From the NCBI RefSeq assembly GCF_003856835.1, contig NZ_CP034145.1, forward strand, positions 1,984,001-2,048,000: a stretch of DNA of 64,000 nt, given 5' to 3'. Made by a program: the position numbers and the translations under genes. Origin of the DNA: Haloplanus aerogenes. GTDB taxonomy: Archaea; Halobacteriota; Halobacteria; Halobacteriales; Haloferacaceae. Positions 9,282 through 17,999 of this stretch are shown here, one piece after another. Position 1 is the first letter of the stretch. The number at the start of each line of letters is the position of its first letter. The notes under the pieces were generated by a model. That model was not told the DNA's origin. It saw nothing but the letters and a program-made list of their open reading frames with translations, and searched no databases.

Positions 9282-9572
9282 CTACTGCTGGGCCTTGAGG
9301 TGTGCCGGGCGCGTGATGAGCGTCTTGTCCTTGCCGCCGTCGTTGATCTCGACCTTGAACGCACGACCCTGGGTCCCGACGACGGTTCCGGTGTGTCCGT
9401 TGAAACGGGGATGGAACCGGCCCTCGGAGACGCTGGGGTCGATCTTGAGGTGAACTTTCTGACCGGTCTCGTACTCCTGAATCGCGCGCTGGGGCGGGGA
9501 GGCGCCACGCTCTCGCGGGTCGTTCGAGAGCTTGCCGCGCGTCCCCTGCAGCGGTCCGTTCGAACTCGGCAT
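9282..9572 (-). CDS. rpl21e: 50S ribosomal protein L21e
   Basis: A 96-aa large-subunit protein found in archaea and eukaryotes. [18 protein letters not shown] and the SH3-like [16 protein letters not shown] are characteristic. It heads the L21e-rpoF unit; the TATA box at 9598-9606 lies about 30 bases upstream. Confidence 0.97.
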   Translation of the reverse strand: MPSSNGPLQGTRGKLSNDPRERGASPPQRAIQEYETGQKVHLKIDPSVSEGRFHPRFNGHTGTVVGTQGRAFKVEINDGGKDKTLITRPAHLKAQQ

Positions 9573-9596
9573 TATGTGCGTGATTACTCCGGTGGT

Positions 9597-9606
9597 GATT
9601 ATAAAT
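9597..9606 (-). promoter_or_regulatory. TATA box of the L21e-rpoF unit
   Basis: TTTATAATC on the minus strand lies about 27-33 bases before the L21e ATG (9572), in a short A+T-rich gap behind the EF-1beta stop. Confidence 0.6.
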
Positions 9607-9615
9607 GGTGCGTTG

Positions 9616-9882
9616 TTAGATCCGGCCGACGTTCTCGACGGCGACGCTCTCGACGCCGTCGACGCCGGAGAACGACTCCTCGACGGCCTCGGTACCGCCC
9701 GCGTCGTCGGGGACGATGACCGTCGGCAGGAGGGCGACCAGTCCGAACGCGACTTCGTCGCGCTCGAACCCGTTGATCTTCGCGCCCTCGGGGAGCGAGG
9801 CTTCGAGTCGCTCCTGCAGGTCGTCGAGGTCGATTTCGGGGCTCTGCGGCATGACCTTCATCTTGGCGGCGACTTTCCCCAT
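9616..9882 (-). CDS. ef1b: Elongation factor 1-beta
   Basis: An 88-aa guanine-nucleotide exchange factor for EF-1alpha. The short archaeal form starts [19 protein letters not shown] and contains [15 protein letters not shown]. It follows the 59-aa zinc protein by two bases on the same strand, and the two are almost certainly cotranscribed, as in Haloferax. Confidence 0.95.
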   Translation of the reverse strand: MGKVAAKMKVMPQSPEIDLDDLQERLEASLPEGAKINGFERDEVAFGLVALLPTVIVPDDAGGTEAVEESFSGVDGVESVAVENVGRI

Positions 9883-9884
9883 CG

Positions 9885-10064
9885 TTACGGCCCCCGGAAC
9901 CCGCAGTCGGGACACTCGTAGAGGTTGCTCTGCTTGCGGCACTTCGCACAGCGATAGATCTGGTGGCCGCAGTCCGGGCACTTGAACGCGGCGGCGCTCA
10001 TCCCGGAGATGTTGATGCCACAGGAGACACACTGGCGCTCCTGTTTTCCTTCCGTCTGGCTCAT
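9885..10064 (-). CDS. 59-aa four-knuckle zinc protein (HVO_2753-like)
   Basis: A 59-aa microprotein with four Cys-x2-Cys knuckles (CVSC, CPDC, CAKC, CPDC), enough to bind two zinc ions. It ends [14 protein letters not shown]. Length and arrangement match the Haloferax volcanii HVO_2753 zinc-finger protein, which has been linked to swarming and biofilm formation. Its position before EF-1beta suggests a translation-related role. The ATG at 10064 lies about 27 nt behind the TATA-like TTTTAATC. Confidence 0.92.
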   Translation of the reverse strand: MSQTEGKQERQCVSCGINISGMSAAAFKCPDCGHQIYRCAKCRKQSNLYECPDCGFRGP

Positions 10065-10086
10065 ACCCGTACGAACCCGCCGGCGG

Positions 10087-10095
10087 GTTTTAATC
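10087..10095 (-). promoter_or_regulatory. TATA box of the zinc protein-EF-1beta unit
   Basis: GATTAAAAC on the minus strand is centred about 27 nt upstream of the ATG at 10064, giving a leaderless transcript. Confidence 0.55.
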
Positions 10096-10108
10096 GTTGT
10101 CTTTCGGG

Positions 10109-10123
10109 TTTTGCGTCGCAAAA
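10109..10123 (-). terminator. Palindrome with T tract after the 115-aa gene
   Basis: TTTTGCG-T-CGCAAAA is a perfect 7-bp inverted repeat just past the stop of the minus-strand gene at 10135. Read on the minus strand it is preceded by a T run. It may end that transcript and also abuts the next promoter. Confidence 0.4.
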
Positions 10124-10134
10124 ACCGAGACCGA

Positions 10135-10482
10135 TCAGCCGGGCGCCCGAAACGCCTTCAGCCGGAACCGTAGCACCACCGACTCGACGGCGGCCGGGTC
10201 ACCGGTCCACGTGATGCGAACCTCGGTGAGTCGGTACGACGGACCGACGGGGACGACCCGTGTCGAGAGGCGAGCATCCCAGCCCGCTCCCTCGACGGTC
10301 CGGTCGTCGACTTTCGTGCCACCCAGTGCTTCCAGATACCGGATCGCCTGTTCGGGGTTGACCCCGCGGAAGCCGTGGGTGACCCGGAGTTCGCCGTCCG
10401 TCTCCGTCCGCTCGATCGGCGGCATCGCCGCCAGCGCGGACTGCCGCTTCTGGTCGGCCGGGGAGAGTGTCTGGATACTCAT
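10135..10482 (-). CDS. Conserved hypothetical protein, 115 aa
   Basis: A small soluble alpha/beta protein, without signal peptide, membrane helix or metal motif. It contains [21 protein letters not shown] and [17 protein letters not shown]. Codon use is typical of the chromosome, so it is a real gene. I do not recognise the family. It stands alone between the zinc-protein promoter and the TctA-like permease. Confidence 0.65.
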   Translation of the reverse strand: MSIQTLSPADQKRQSALAAMPPIERTETDGELRVTHGFRGVNPEQAIRYLEALGGTKVDDRTVEGAGWDARLSTRVVPVGPSYRLTEVRITWTGDPAAVESVVLRFRLKAFRAPG

Positions 10483-10539
10483 CGTTCTTCACCAGTTACT
10501 AGTAGTCTCTCTAAGAGTATCAGTTCTCCTATGATTCTC

Positions 10540-10563
10540 GGCCCGTGGGAAGCGAAACGGGCC
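10540..10563 (-). terminator. Hairpin after the TctA-like gene
   Basis: GGCCCGT (10540-10546) and ACGGGCC (10557-10563) form a perfect 7-bp stem directly behind the minus-strand stop at 10565. No long T run follows, so termination or mRNA end protection are both possible. Confidence 0.4.
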
Positions 10564-10564
10564 G

Positions 10565-11797
10565 TCACGTCGACACGATGGCAGGGACGAGGACGGCCAT
10601 GAGGTGAACGCGGCGCACGCCGAGGAGGGGTGGGAGGAGACCGACGACGGCCGCGAGCGCGAATATCGCGAGGCCGAGCCCACCCGCGAACAGGTAGGCG
10701 AGAACGAGCAGGAGGCCCCCCGTCGCGAGCGAAACGCGCGTGTGGTCGAGGCGGCCGACCGTGCGGAGGTAGGCGTCACCGACGGAGACGACGAGCGCGA
10801 ACCCCACGGCGGCCGCGAGACAGGCCGTGCCGACGAGAACGCCCGTCCCCGCCACCGTGCCCGCCCGGTCCATCGCGACCATCACGCCAGTCCGAGGCAT
10901 CCCGAAGGTGACGAGCGCGAACAGCGCGAACACCGTGTTCGCCGTGTTCGCCCCGCTGGAGGCGACGAGGAAGCCACGCGCTCCCGACTCACCCGGAACA
11001 GCCGGGAGGACGAGGACCGTCCCCACAGCCGCTGAGACGCCCGGGAGGTAGCCGACGAGCGCCCCCGCACCCGCCCCGGCGCTCGCCGTTCCGAGGATGG
11101 TCCGCCGGTCGAGCGTTACCGTCGGGTCGGCCTGTGGTGGGATGCCCTCGCCGGAGAGCGCCTCGATCAACACCGGCGCGCCGAACAGGCCGGCGAAGAG
11201 CGGGGCGAGGACGCCGCCGGCGGCGACGGGTCCCGTCGGATCGAGGTCGAGGACCACCCAGCCGAGGCCGGCAGCGGCGGCGAGGACGACGACGGCCGCC
11301 CCGCGCCGACGCCACGTCGATTCGGTGGCGACGAGGACGACGCCCACCGCGACCAACAGGAGGGGAAGGTGGCGACGGAGTGTCGGGTACACGGCCTCGA
11401 CGGCGCGGGTCACTGGGACGGCGGCGAGGAGGGCGACGACGACGGCGAGGCCGCTCCCGAGCGCCGAGAGCCGGAGCGCCTCCCGTCCGCGCCCGTCGAG
11501 GACGAGGCGGTGGCCGGGGAGGGTGACGGCCGCGGTGGCGGGGTCGGGGACACCGAGGGTGAGCGCCGGAACCACGTCGAGGAACGTGTGGACGACGCCG
11601 GCGGCGAGCATCGCGGCGCCGAGCGCGACGGTCGGTCCCGGCAAGACCGGGACGGCCGAGGCCAGCAGGAGGGCGAAGTTGTTGGCGTGCAGGCCGGGCG
11701 TCAGCCCGCTACAGGTGCCGAGGGCGACGCCGACGAGGGCATAGCCGAGCGTCGTCAGGCCGACGGTAGGGACGGCGTCGGCAGCCGAAGCCAGCAT
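10565..11797 (-). CDS. TctA-like membrane permease
   Basis: A 410-aa polytopic membrane protein with about ten helices. Two internal G-x-x-PG loops (GLTPGLHANNFALLLAS and GYLPGVSAAVGTVLVLP) are the inverted-repeat signature of the TctA permease family. No TctB or TctC neighbour is present, so it acts alone or with unlinked partners. Substrate is unknown. The minus-strand TATA-like GGTTAAAG at 11822-11830 lies about 28 bases before the ATG. Confidence 0.8.
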   Translation of the reverse strand: MLASAADAVPTVGLTTLGYALVGVALGTCSGLTPGLHANNFALLLASAVPVLPGPTVALGAAMLAAGVVHTFLDVVPALTLGVPDPATAAVTLPGHRLVLDGRGREALRLSALGSGLAVVVALLAAVPVTRAVEAVYPTLRRHLPLLLVAVGVVLVATESTWRRRGAAVVVLAAAAGLGWVVLDLDPTGPVAAGGVLAPLFAGLFGAPVLIEALSGEGIPPQADPTVTLDRRTILGTASAGAGAGALVGYLPGVSAAVGTVLVLPAVPGESGARGFLVASSGANTANTVFALFALVTFGMPRTGVMVAMDRAGTVAGTGVLVGTACLAAAVGFALVVSVGDAYLRTVGRLDHTRVSLATGGLLLVLAYLFAGGLGLAIFALAAVVGLLPPLLGVRRVHLMAVLVPAIVST

Positions 11798-11882
11798 CTC
11801 GCGAAGGTGGCCGCGGTATCGCTCTTTAACCTACGGCATTACTTCCGTCCACGCCCACGCGCCGCTACGCGGTCGGCGTCGC

Positions 11883-11889
11883 AAAAAAA
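11883..11889 (-). terminator. Oligo-T terminator of the L1-L10-L12 operon
   Basis: Seven T residues on the minus strand follow the L12 stop by about 22 bases. Archaeal RNA polymerase stops at such runs without needing a hairpin. Confidence 0.6.
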
Positions 11890-11911
11890 TCGGATTGCAC
11901 CGGGGAGGCGT

Positions 11912-12250
11912 CTAACCGAAGAGTTCGCCGAGGCCCTCGCCGCTGGCCTCTTCGTCCTCGTCGTCCTCTTCTTCGGCGGCTTCCTCTTCTTCGGCTTCGT
12001 CGTCGGCCTCGTCGCCTTCGTCGTCGTCGTCGCCACCGGCGGAACCACCAGCGGCGCCGCCAGCGGCGGGCGCGGCGGCGGCCGTCTCGATGGCCTCCTC
12101 GATGTCGACGTCCTCGAGAGCGGCGACCAGCGCCTTGACGCGGGACTGCTCCACGTCGACACCGGCGGCTTCGAGGACCGCGGTCACGTTGTCTTCGTTG
12201 ATCTCTTCACCGGACTCGTTCAGGATGAGTGCTGCGTAAACGTATTCCAT
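11912..12250 (-). CDS. rpl12: 50S ribosomal protein P1 (L12)
   Basis: A 112-aa stalk protein. It starts [21 protein letters not shown], has an Ala/Gly hinge ([13 protein letters not shown]) and an acidic tail ending GLGELFG. The tail recruits elongation factors. It is the last gene of the L1-L10-L12 operon. Confidence 0.97.
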   Translation of the reverse strand: MEYVYAALILNESGEEINEDNVTAVLEAAGVDVEQSRVKALVAALEDVDIEEAIETAAAAPAAGGAAGGSAGGDDDDEGDEADDEAEEEEAAEEEDDEDEEASGEGLGELFG

Positions 12251-12265
12251 TGTTAATCTCCGTTG

Positions 12266-13315
12266 TTAGCCGAACATCGCTCCGAGGCCTTCGGCGCCGT
12301 CGCCACCGTCGTCTTCGTCGTCGTCGGTGTCGGCGTCCGTGTCCTCGTCGGCGGTGTCCGCCTCGTCGTCTTCGTCGCTCGATTCCTCCTCGGCTTCCTC
12401 GGTCACTGCGGGCGCGTCGACGCCGCGCAGTTCCTCCGGAAGCGCCTCGTCGTCGTCGATCTGTGCCGCGAGTGCGCGAACCTGCCCATCGGCCTGGGCC
12501 ACGAGGTCCGGCATCAGCTCGGGGTCCTCGATGGCGGCGAAGAGGCCGACCGATTTGGCCTCGCCGGCCGCCTTGGCCAGCAGCGTGCCCGCCGTGCGAG
12601 CCGTCGGGTACGCCGCGTTGACCGAGAGGTTGCGCGCGGCCGCCGCGGCCGACTCGACGTCGGCGCGGTACTCGTCCACGTCGATAGCGAGTTCGTCGGG
12701 TTCGAACAGGACGCCCTCGGAGTAGACCGAGCGCAGGTCGAGACCGACTTCCTTGGGCTCGATGCCCAGCTCGCTGAGGACGTTCGCGAGATTGTCGCTG
12801 ACCTCCCCGCCGGCTTCGAGCACCGTCGAGTCCGCGGTCACCTTGATCGATCCCTCCATGATGCGGGCTTCCGCGCCCACCTGCTGGAGTTCGCCCACGA
12901 ACGGGCCGGGGTCGATGCCGGTGTCGCCCTCCGGGATCACGATGTCGTTGGGGGCGATTTCGCCCGCGTTGATCGGGGCGGGCGTCTTCGACGCTTCGAG
13001 CTGCTGGTAGAGCCCGAACGGGTTGTCGTTGGTCCCGATGAGCGCGACCTGTCCGGCGACGAACTCGGAGAGCTGTTCGTAGCCCTCGTCGACTTCGTCG
13101 AGCGCACGCTGGACGAGCGTGTTGCGGCTCATCCGCACCTCGGCGCTCCCGTGGAGGTCGCGACGCATGTTCTGGAGCTGTCGGCTCGGAATGCCGGCGA
13201 CGCCGACGATACCGACGCTCGCGTAGGACTCGATGAAGTCGACGAGTTCGTCGACTTCCTCCTGTTTCCACTGCGGGATCGTCTCCGTCTTGCGCGCCGC
13301 CTCGCTCTCGCTCAT
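12266..13315 (-). CDS. rpl10: 50S ribosomal protein L10 (P0)
   Basis: A 349-aa stalk base protein. The N-terminal RNA-binding domain includes [12 protein letters not shown], and helices for P1 dimers are in the C-terminal half. The tail [10 protein letters not shown] is the counterpart of that in P1. The start overlaps the L1 stop by four bases (ATGA), so translation is coupled. Confidence 0.97.
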   Translation of the reverse strand: MSESEAARKTETIPQWKQEEVDELVDFIESYASVGIVGVAGIPSRQLQNMRRDLHGSAEVRMSRNTLVQRALDEVDEGYEQLSEFVAGQVALIGTNDNPFGLYQQLEASKTPAPINAGEIAPNDIVIPEGDTGIDPGPFVGELQQVGAEARIMEGSIKVTADSTVLEAGGEVSDNLANVLSELGIEPKEVGLDLRSVYSEGVLFEPDELAIDVDEYRADVESAAAAARNLSVNAAYPTARTAGTLLAKAAGEAKSVGLFAAIEDPELMPDLVAQADGQVRALAAQIDDDEALPEELRGVDAPAVTEEAEEESSDEDDEADTADEDTDADTDDDEDDGGDGAEGLGAMFG

Positions 13316-13950
13316 GCCTCTACCTCCACGGACGGCCCCATCGTGGTCTTGACGTAGATGGAGTCGATGTTGAGGGGGCCTTTCTCCAGCGCGGCTTCGA
13401 GCCGACGCACGATCACGTCGATGTTGTCCGCGATGTCCTCGGCGTCCATGTCCTGAGCGCCGACGCGCGTGTGGAACGTGCGTCGGTCGCGGCTCCGAAG
13501 CTGGACCGTGTTCTTCATCCGGTTGACCGTCTCGACGACGTCGTCGTCGGGCTGGAGCGGCGTCGGCATCTTGCCGCGCGGCCCGAGGACGGTCCCGAGA
13601 TAGCGACCGATATCCTGCATCATCGACGCCTCGGCGACGAAGAAGTCGGTTTCGTCGGCGAGGTCCTTCGCGGCGTCGTCGTCGTCCCCGAGGTCTTCGA
13701 GTTCGTCGGGCCCGAGGACGTCGTCCGCGGCCTCTTCGGCGCGGAGTGCGGTCTCACCGGTTGCAAAGACGACGATCTGCGTCTCCTGGCCGGTACCGGC
13801 CGGCAGGACGACGCTCTCGTCGACACGATTCGACGGGTCGTTGAGATCTAGATCACGCAGATTCACGGCGAGGTCGACCGTCTCGCGGAAGTTCCGCGGC
13901 GGCGCCTCGTCGAGTGCGCGATGTACTGCTTCCTCTATTGTATCTGCCAT
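13312..13950 (-). CDS. rpl1: 50S ribosomal protein L1
   Basis: A 212-aa protein of the L1 stalk. [21 protein letters not shown] and GPRGKMPTP are diagnostic. It is the first gene of the operon. In halophilic archaea L1 also represses its own operon by binding the mRNA leader; the leader here has a matching structure (13951-14012). L11, often placed just before L1, is 11.4 kb away (25383-25871). Confidence 0.97.
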   Translation of the reverse strand: MADTIEEAVHRALDEAPPRNFRETVDLAVNLRDLDLNDPSNRVDESVVLPAGTGQETQIVVFATGETALRAEEAADDVLGPDELEDLGDDDDAAKDLADETDFFVAEASMMQDIGRYLGTVLGPRGKMPTPLQPDDDVVETVNRMKNTVQLRSRDRRTFHTRVGAQDMDAEDIADNIDVIVRRLEAALEKGPLNIDSIYVKTTMGPSVEVEA

Positions 13951-14012
13951 CTTTCACCTCCGTAGTACGCTGAACGCTCCTACGGGTCAGTGAAACAGGC
14001 GTGGGCCTGTCT
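13951..14012 (-). promoter_or_regulatory. Probable L1-binding autoregulatory mRNA leader
   Basis: Read on the minus strand, this leader has CCGATGAG, then a stem ACAGGC-CCAC-GCCTGT, then TTCACTGACC, and ends GGAGGTGAAAG before the L1 ATG. A TATA-like CTTAAG at about 14036-14041 would start RNA near 14012, giving about 60 nt of leader. That is unusual here, where most genes look leaderless. The leader of the homologous Halobacterium operon is known to resemble the L1 site of 23S rRNA. Exact contacts are inferred. Confidence 0.55.
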
Positions 14013-14084
14013 CATCGGAAGGTGGTGGATGCCAGACTTAAGTCCGTCGAAGGGCGGGCGACGACGCCCCCGAAGACGGGTGTT

Positions 14085-15068
14085 TTAGACGGATGTCGAC
14101 GCTGCGTAGGTGCGGCAGACGTGGAGAGCGTCAGCGGGGAACGTGAGCCACACCTCGTCGCCGACGGCGGGCGCTCGCTCCGCGAACGCCTCGACGGTCA
14201 CGTCGTCGACGACGAAGGTGACGCGGTTGGTGGCATCCTCGCGGACGATGCGGTCGACGGTCGCTCGCACGTCGCCGCTATCGCCGAACTCGACCGATTC
14301 GGGTCGGATCGTCACGATGCCGTCGGTCGAGACATCGAGCGCCGAGCGGATCGACGGCGCGTCGTCGAGGTCGATCACGTTCGACCCGGTGAACCGTGCC
14401 ACCATCGGCGACTCGGGCCGGTGGAAAATCTCGTCCGGCGTGCCGATCTGAACGACCTGTCCGTCGTTCATCACCGCGATACGGTCCGCGAGCGCGCGGG
14501 CGGTCGTCCGGTTGTGCGTGACGTAGACGGCCGTCGCGTCGGCCAGTACGTCCGCGAGGTCGTCGCGCAGTGACTGCCGGGTCGGTACGTCCAGCGCCGC
14601 GAGGGGTTCGTCGAGGAGCATGACTTCGGGGCGAACGGCGAGCGCCCGCGCCAGCGCGACGCGCTGTTGCTCGCCGCCCGAGAGCGTCGGTGGGTAGCGA
14701 TCCGTCAGATCCCCGACCCCGAGTTCCGCGAGCAGTTCGTCGGGGTCGCGGGTGTCGTCGTGGTAGCGACTCCCGAAGTCGACGTTCTCGCGGACGGTCA
14801 TGTGCGGGAAGAGCGCGTAGTCTTGGAAGACGAACCCGAAGTCGCGCTTCTCGGGCGGTGTATCGTTCACACGCTGGCCGTCGAGCGTGACGGGACCGTC
14901 GTGGGGATGGAAGCCGGCGACCGTCTCCAGCAGGAGCGTCTTCCCGCTCCCACTGGGGCCGAGGATGACGAGGCTCTCACCGCGTTCGACCTCGAACTCG
15001 GCGTCGACGTGGAACGACTCCGCGCCGTCGGCGGAGAACGTCGCCGACACGTCGGCGTGGAGACTCAT
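14085..15068 (-). CDS. wtpC: Tungstate/molybdate ABC transporter ATPase
   Basis: A 327-aa importer ATPase. Walker A GPSGSGKT (residues 37-44), FGFVFQDYALFPHMTVREN Q-loop region, signature LSGGEQQRVALARAL and Walker B EVMLLDEPLAALD are intact. The last 90 residues are a TOBE-type oxyanion-sensing domain (RPESVEFGDSG). The start overlaps the permease stop by four bases. Sulfate or thiosulfate transport is the alternative, but the ModE-like regulator nearby favours tungstate or molybdate. Confidence 0.85.
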   Translation of the reverse strand: MSLHADVSATFSADGAESFHVDAEFEVERGESLVILGPSGSGKTLLLETVAGFHPHDGPVTLDGQRVNDTPPEKRDFGFVFQDYALFPHMTVRENVDFGSRYHDDTRDPDELLAELGVGDLTDRYPPTLSGGEQQRVALARALAVRPEVMLLDEPLAALDVPTRQSLRDDLADVLADATAVYVTHNRTTARALADRIAVMNDGQVVQIGTPDEIFHRPESPMVARFTGSNVIDLDDAPSIRSALDVSTDGIVTIRPESVEFGDSGDVRATVDRIVREDATNRVTFVVDDVTVEAFAERAPAVGDEVWLTFPADALHVCRTYAASTSV

Positions 15069-16045
15069 ACGACCCCTCCCGTCGTCGTGCTGTCGCTGGT
15101 GAGATACCGGATGATCAGGAAGATGAGCGCGGAGACGCCGAGCAGGATGAACGCGACGGCACCGCTCTCCGCGAGGCCACCCTGCAGATACGTCCCGTAG
15201 ACGAACACGGGGGCGTGCTGGGTCGTTACTTCCCCGCCAGCCGGCGGGTAGAAGAAGGAGACGGAGTAGGCGACGACGGCGACGGCGCCGAACTCCGAGA
15301 CGGCCCGCGCCCACGCGAGGACGCCACCGGTGACCATGCCACGGACCGCGAGGGGGGCGGTCACGCGGCGGAACGTGTCCCATCGGCTCGCGCCGTGGAT
15401 GCGCGAGGCGTACTCGAGACGGTCGTTGATCGACTCGAACGCTTCACGCGTGGCGTTGACCGCGTAGGGGGCACTCACGAACGTCATCGCCAGCACCATC
15501 CCGACCATACTCCCGAGGACGGTGACGTTCGGGAACGCGCCGCCCTTCCCGAAGCCGAAGAGGATGAGGATGCCCGCGACGCTGTGCGGAACGACCAGTG
15601 GCAAGTCGACGAGGCTCTCGACCAACTGCTGGCCGGCGAACCCCTTCGAGAGGAGGTGCGCCAGCGGCACGCCGAAAACGAGGCTGACGATAGCCGCGAG
15701 GAGCGGGCCGTACACCCCGAGATAGAGCATCTGATGAACATCGGGGTTGAGCGCCTTCTCGACGATAATCGACGGTTGCTGTCGGGCGACGAAGAGAAAG
15801 AGGGGAAGCCCGAGCGCGACCATCAGGATACTCCCGAGCGTCGCCGCCGCGACGACGAAGGAGTCGCCGTGGAGCACGTACGCCGTGACCGCCGTACTCC
15901 CGATCATGAAGAAGGCGTACCACGTCGGGCGCCCGGCCGTGTACGCGGCGACGAACGCGAGTGCCTGCACGGCGATGAACGCCACCGCCAGCGGGACTCG
16001 CCCGACACCATCGAGGGAGAACCGCGTTTCAGTGCGCGTAGCCAT
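15065..16045 (-). CDS. wtpB: Tungstate/molybdate ABC transporter permease
   Basis: A 326-aa membrane protein with about eight helices. The cytoplasmic EAA loop reads EYASRIHGASRWDTFRRVTAPLA and docks the ATPase. The N-terminus carries two or three extra helices, with an unusually long hydrophobic stretch before the BPD core. It is the second gene of the wtpABC unit, 53 bases after the binding protein. Confidence 0.87.
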   Translation of the reverse strand: MATRTETRFSLDGVGRVPLAVAFIAVQALAFVAAYTAGRPTWYAFFMIGSTAVTAYVLHGDSFVVAAATLGSILMVALGLPLFLFVARQQPSIIVEKALNPDVHQMLYLGVYGPLLAAIVSLVFGVPLAHLLSKGFAGQQLVESLVDLPLVVPHSVAGILILFGFGKGGAFPNVTVLGSMVGMVLAMTFVSAPYAVNATREAFESINDRLEYASRIHGASRWDTFRRVTAPLAVRGMVTGGVLAWARAVSEFGAVAVVAYSVSFFYPPAGGEVTTQHAPVFVYGTYLQGGLAESGAVAFILLGVSALIFLIIRYLTSDSTTTGGVV

Positions 16046-16098
16046 TGGTATCGTTATTCCTTTTCAGAAACATAGCTGTGTCGGAGCGGTGGGCTCCG

Positions 16099-17184
16099 TT
16101 ACAGTTCGAGCGGACCGAGGTTGCTCTTCGCCGAGGCGGCGTTCATCACACGATCCGGCACGGCGTCCTGTCCGCTCTGGGGGACGACGATGGGATCGAC
16201 GGGAACGAGACCCAGATCCTCGAGGACGGAGCGACCGGCGTCGCTGCCGAAGTACTCGATCCACGCGGCGCCCGCCTCGGGGTTGGGAGCGACACTCGGG
16301 ACAGTCATCCCGTAGGCAATGGGTGCGCCCGTGAACGTCCCACTGCTGGTTTCGACTTTCGCCTTCGCGTAGTGTTCGGCGTACTTGCTCGTCGCCTTCG
16401 AGAGGTCGACCTGGGGCTGGAGGTCGATGAACGGCATATCCGCCGTACTCGAGATGGACTGGTAGTAGAAGGCGTAGTCGAGGGCGCCGGATTCGAGCTG
16501 TCCCTTGAGCTTCGTCTCCGTTCCCGTCGGCACCTGCGAGTTCTCGCGAAGCTTCTCGTAGGTGGACTGGTCGTAGAGCGCGGAGCCCTCGAACTCCTCC
16601 TTGCCGAGTTGCTGGGTCATGACCGCGCGGTAGCCACCGGGGTCGACCGCCGGATCGGAGTGGCCGATGGTCACGTCGTCGCGCGACAGGATCTCCCACC
16701 AGTTGTCCGTCGTGATCTCGTCGGCGCCCGGCGAGTCCTCGCGGTACTGGATCGACATCGAGTTCGTCGTGAAGATGGTGTACCAGTCGCCGTAGTCGGG
16801 GACGATCCGGTCGCGGATGAGCCGGAAGTCGGAGACACCGAGGACGGACGCTTCGCGACCCTGCTGGGTGATCTTCTGGGTCGAGGCGACCGATCCCTTC
16901 GGCTCCCGGTTCACGTCGACGCCGTACTCCTCTTCGAACTGCGGTTCGGCCGCGCTGAACGCCGCCGCGAGACTGCCGGCGTGGAAGATGGTCATCGAGC
17001 CGCCGACGCTCGATTCGGACCCGCCGGAGCCACCTTCACCGTCGCTGCCACCACCACCGCCGGACCCGCCGGCACAGCCGGCGAGGCCAGCGAGGCCGGC
17101 AGCGCCGAGCCCCTTCAGCACGTTGCGCCGCGACCGTCCCCGCACCACTTGCCTCCAGTGCTCTTTCTGCTCCCGTTGTTTCAT
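16099..17184 (-). CDS. wtpA: Tungstate/molybdate-binding protein
   Basis: A 361-aa substrate-binding protein. The N-terminus has a Tat motif (RRNVLKGLGAAG) and lipobox LAGLAGC followed by a Gly/Ser linker, so it is a membrane-anchored lipoprotein outside the cell. FHAGSLAAAFSAAEPQFEEE is the oxyanion-binding loop of the WtpA/ModA group. The ATG at 17184 is chosen because a TATA box lies about 25 nt upstream; two upstream ATGs fall in or beyond the promoter. Confidence 0.9.
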   Translation of the reverse strand: MKQREQKEHWRQVVRGRSRRNVLKGLGAAGLAGLAGCAGGSGGGGGSDGEGGSGGSESSVGGSMTIFHAGSLAAAFSAAEPQFEEEYGVDVNREPKGSVASTQKITQQGREASVLGVSDFRLIRDRIVPDYGDWYTIFTTNSMSIQYREDSPGADEITTDNWWEILSRDDVTIGHSDPAVDPGGYRAVMTQQLGKEEFEGSALYDQSTYEKLRENSQVPTGTETKLKGQLESGALDYAFYYQSISSTADMPFIDLQPQVDLSKATSKYAEHYAKAKVETSSGTFTGAPIAYGMTVPSVAPNPEAGAAWIEYFGSDAGRSVLEDLGLVPVDPIVVPQSGQDAVPDRVMNAASAKSNLGPLEL

Positions 17185-17191
17185 GAGTAGC

Positions 17192-17212
17192 ATAACGGCG
17201 TTATTAATTATA
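17192..17212 (-). promoter_or_regulatory. wtpA promoter with overlapping palindromic operator
   Basis: On the minus strand CCTATAATTAATAACG is an A+T-rich TATA element. It runs into the 13-base palindrome ATAACG-C-CGTTAT (17192-17204). ATAACG/CGTTAT resembles half-sites of bacterial ModE operators. Being placed between TATA box and start, it would block transcription when bound. The ModE-like gene is transcribed divergently from 17310. Confidence 0.5.
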
Positions 17213-17309
17213 GGACATAATGGCTTCGGTGCCAAACGGGAAACGTAACCAGTTCCAATTACATCCCGTTACAACAACGCCTTTTGTGTCGGCCGCCGTA
17301 CCCCGCCGC

Positions 17310-17999
17310 ATGGAGTTCTCGACCGAGTTCGACGCCCGGATCGGGCAGGGTGACGTGACCCTCGCCCAGCGGGACGTGGAACTGCTGCGGGCCATCGACG
17401 ACCACGGGTCGATCAACGCCGCGGCGACGGCGCTCGGGCGGTCGTACTCGCGGGCCCAACAGCGGATCGTCGAACTGGAGGAGGCCTTCGGTGAGCTGGT
17501 GGTACGCAAGCGCGGCGGCTCGGGTGGCGGTGGCAGTCAGTTGACCGACGATGCCCGACACCTCCTGTCGCGCTACGATCGCCTGCGCGCGGAGTTCACT
17601 GGCGTCGCCGAGACGGCCGAGACGGTCCTCACCGGTCAGGTCGTGGACCGCGACGGCGAACTCGCGACCGTCGAGACGCCGGCGGGCACGGTCCGAGCGC
17701 TCGTCCCGAGCGACGGCGACGAGGTCCGCCTCACCCTCCGGGCCGACGCAGTGACGCTCCAGTCACCCTCGAAGTCGCCCGCTCCGGATCGCACCAGCGC
17801 CCGCAACCGGCTGGAGGGGACGGTCCGCACCGTCGACACTGGCGAGGCGGTCGCGCTGGTGACCATCGACGTGGGCGGCGACGTTCGGCTGTCGGCGCTG
17901 GTGACCGAGTCGAGCGTCGAGAAACTGCGCCTCCACCGCGGCACGCCGGTCGTCGCCTCGTTCAAGGCGACGGCGACGCGCGGCGTGCCGACGGCCTAG
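17310..17999 (+). CDS. modE: ModE-type molybdate/tungstate-responsive regulator
   Basis: A 229-aa regulator. The N-terminal winged helix (GSINAAATALGRSYSRAQQRIVELEEAFGE in pieces, residues about 32-60) is LysR/ModE-like. Two TOBE-like segments follow at residues about 107-150 and 165-225, which bind oxyanions at the dimer interface. It is divergent from wtpABC and is the obvious sensor for it. The ATG at 17310 matches the start of the conserved domain; upstream codons in frame are promoter DNA. Confidence 0.88.
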   Translation: MEFSTEFDARIGQGDVTLAQRDVELLRAIDDHGSINAAATALGRSYSRAQQRIVELEEAFGELVVRKRGGSGGGGSQLTDDARHLLSRYDRLRAEFTGVAETAETVLTGQVVDRDGELATVETPAGTVRALVPSDGDEVRLTLRADAVTLQSPSKSPAPDRTSARNRLEGTVRTVDTGEAVALVTIDVGGDVRLSALVTESSVEKLRLHRGTPVVASFKATATRGVPTA

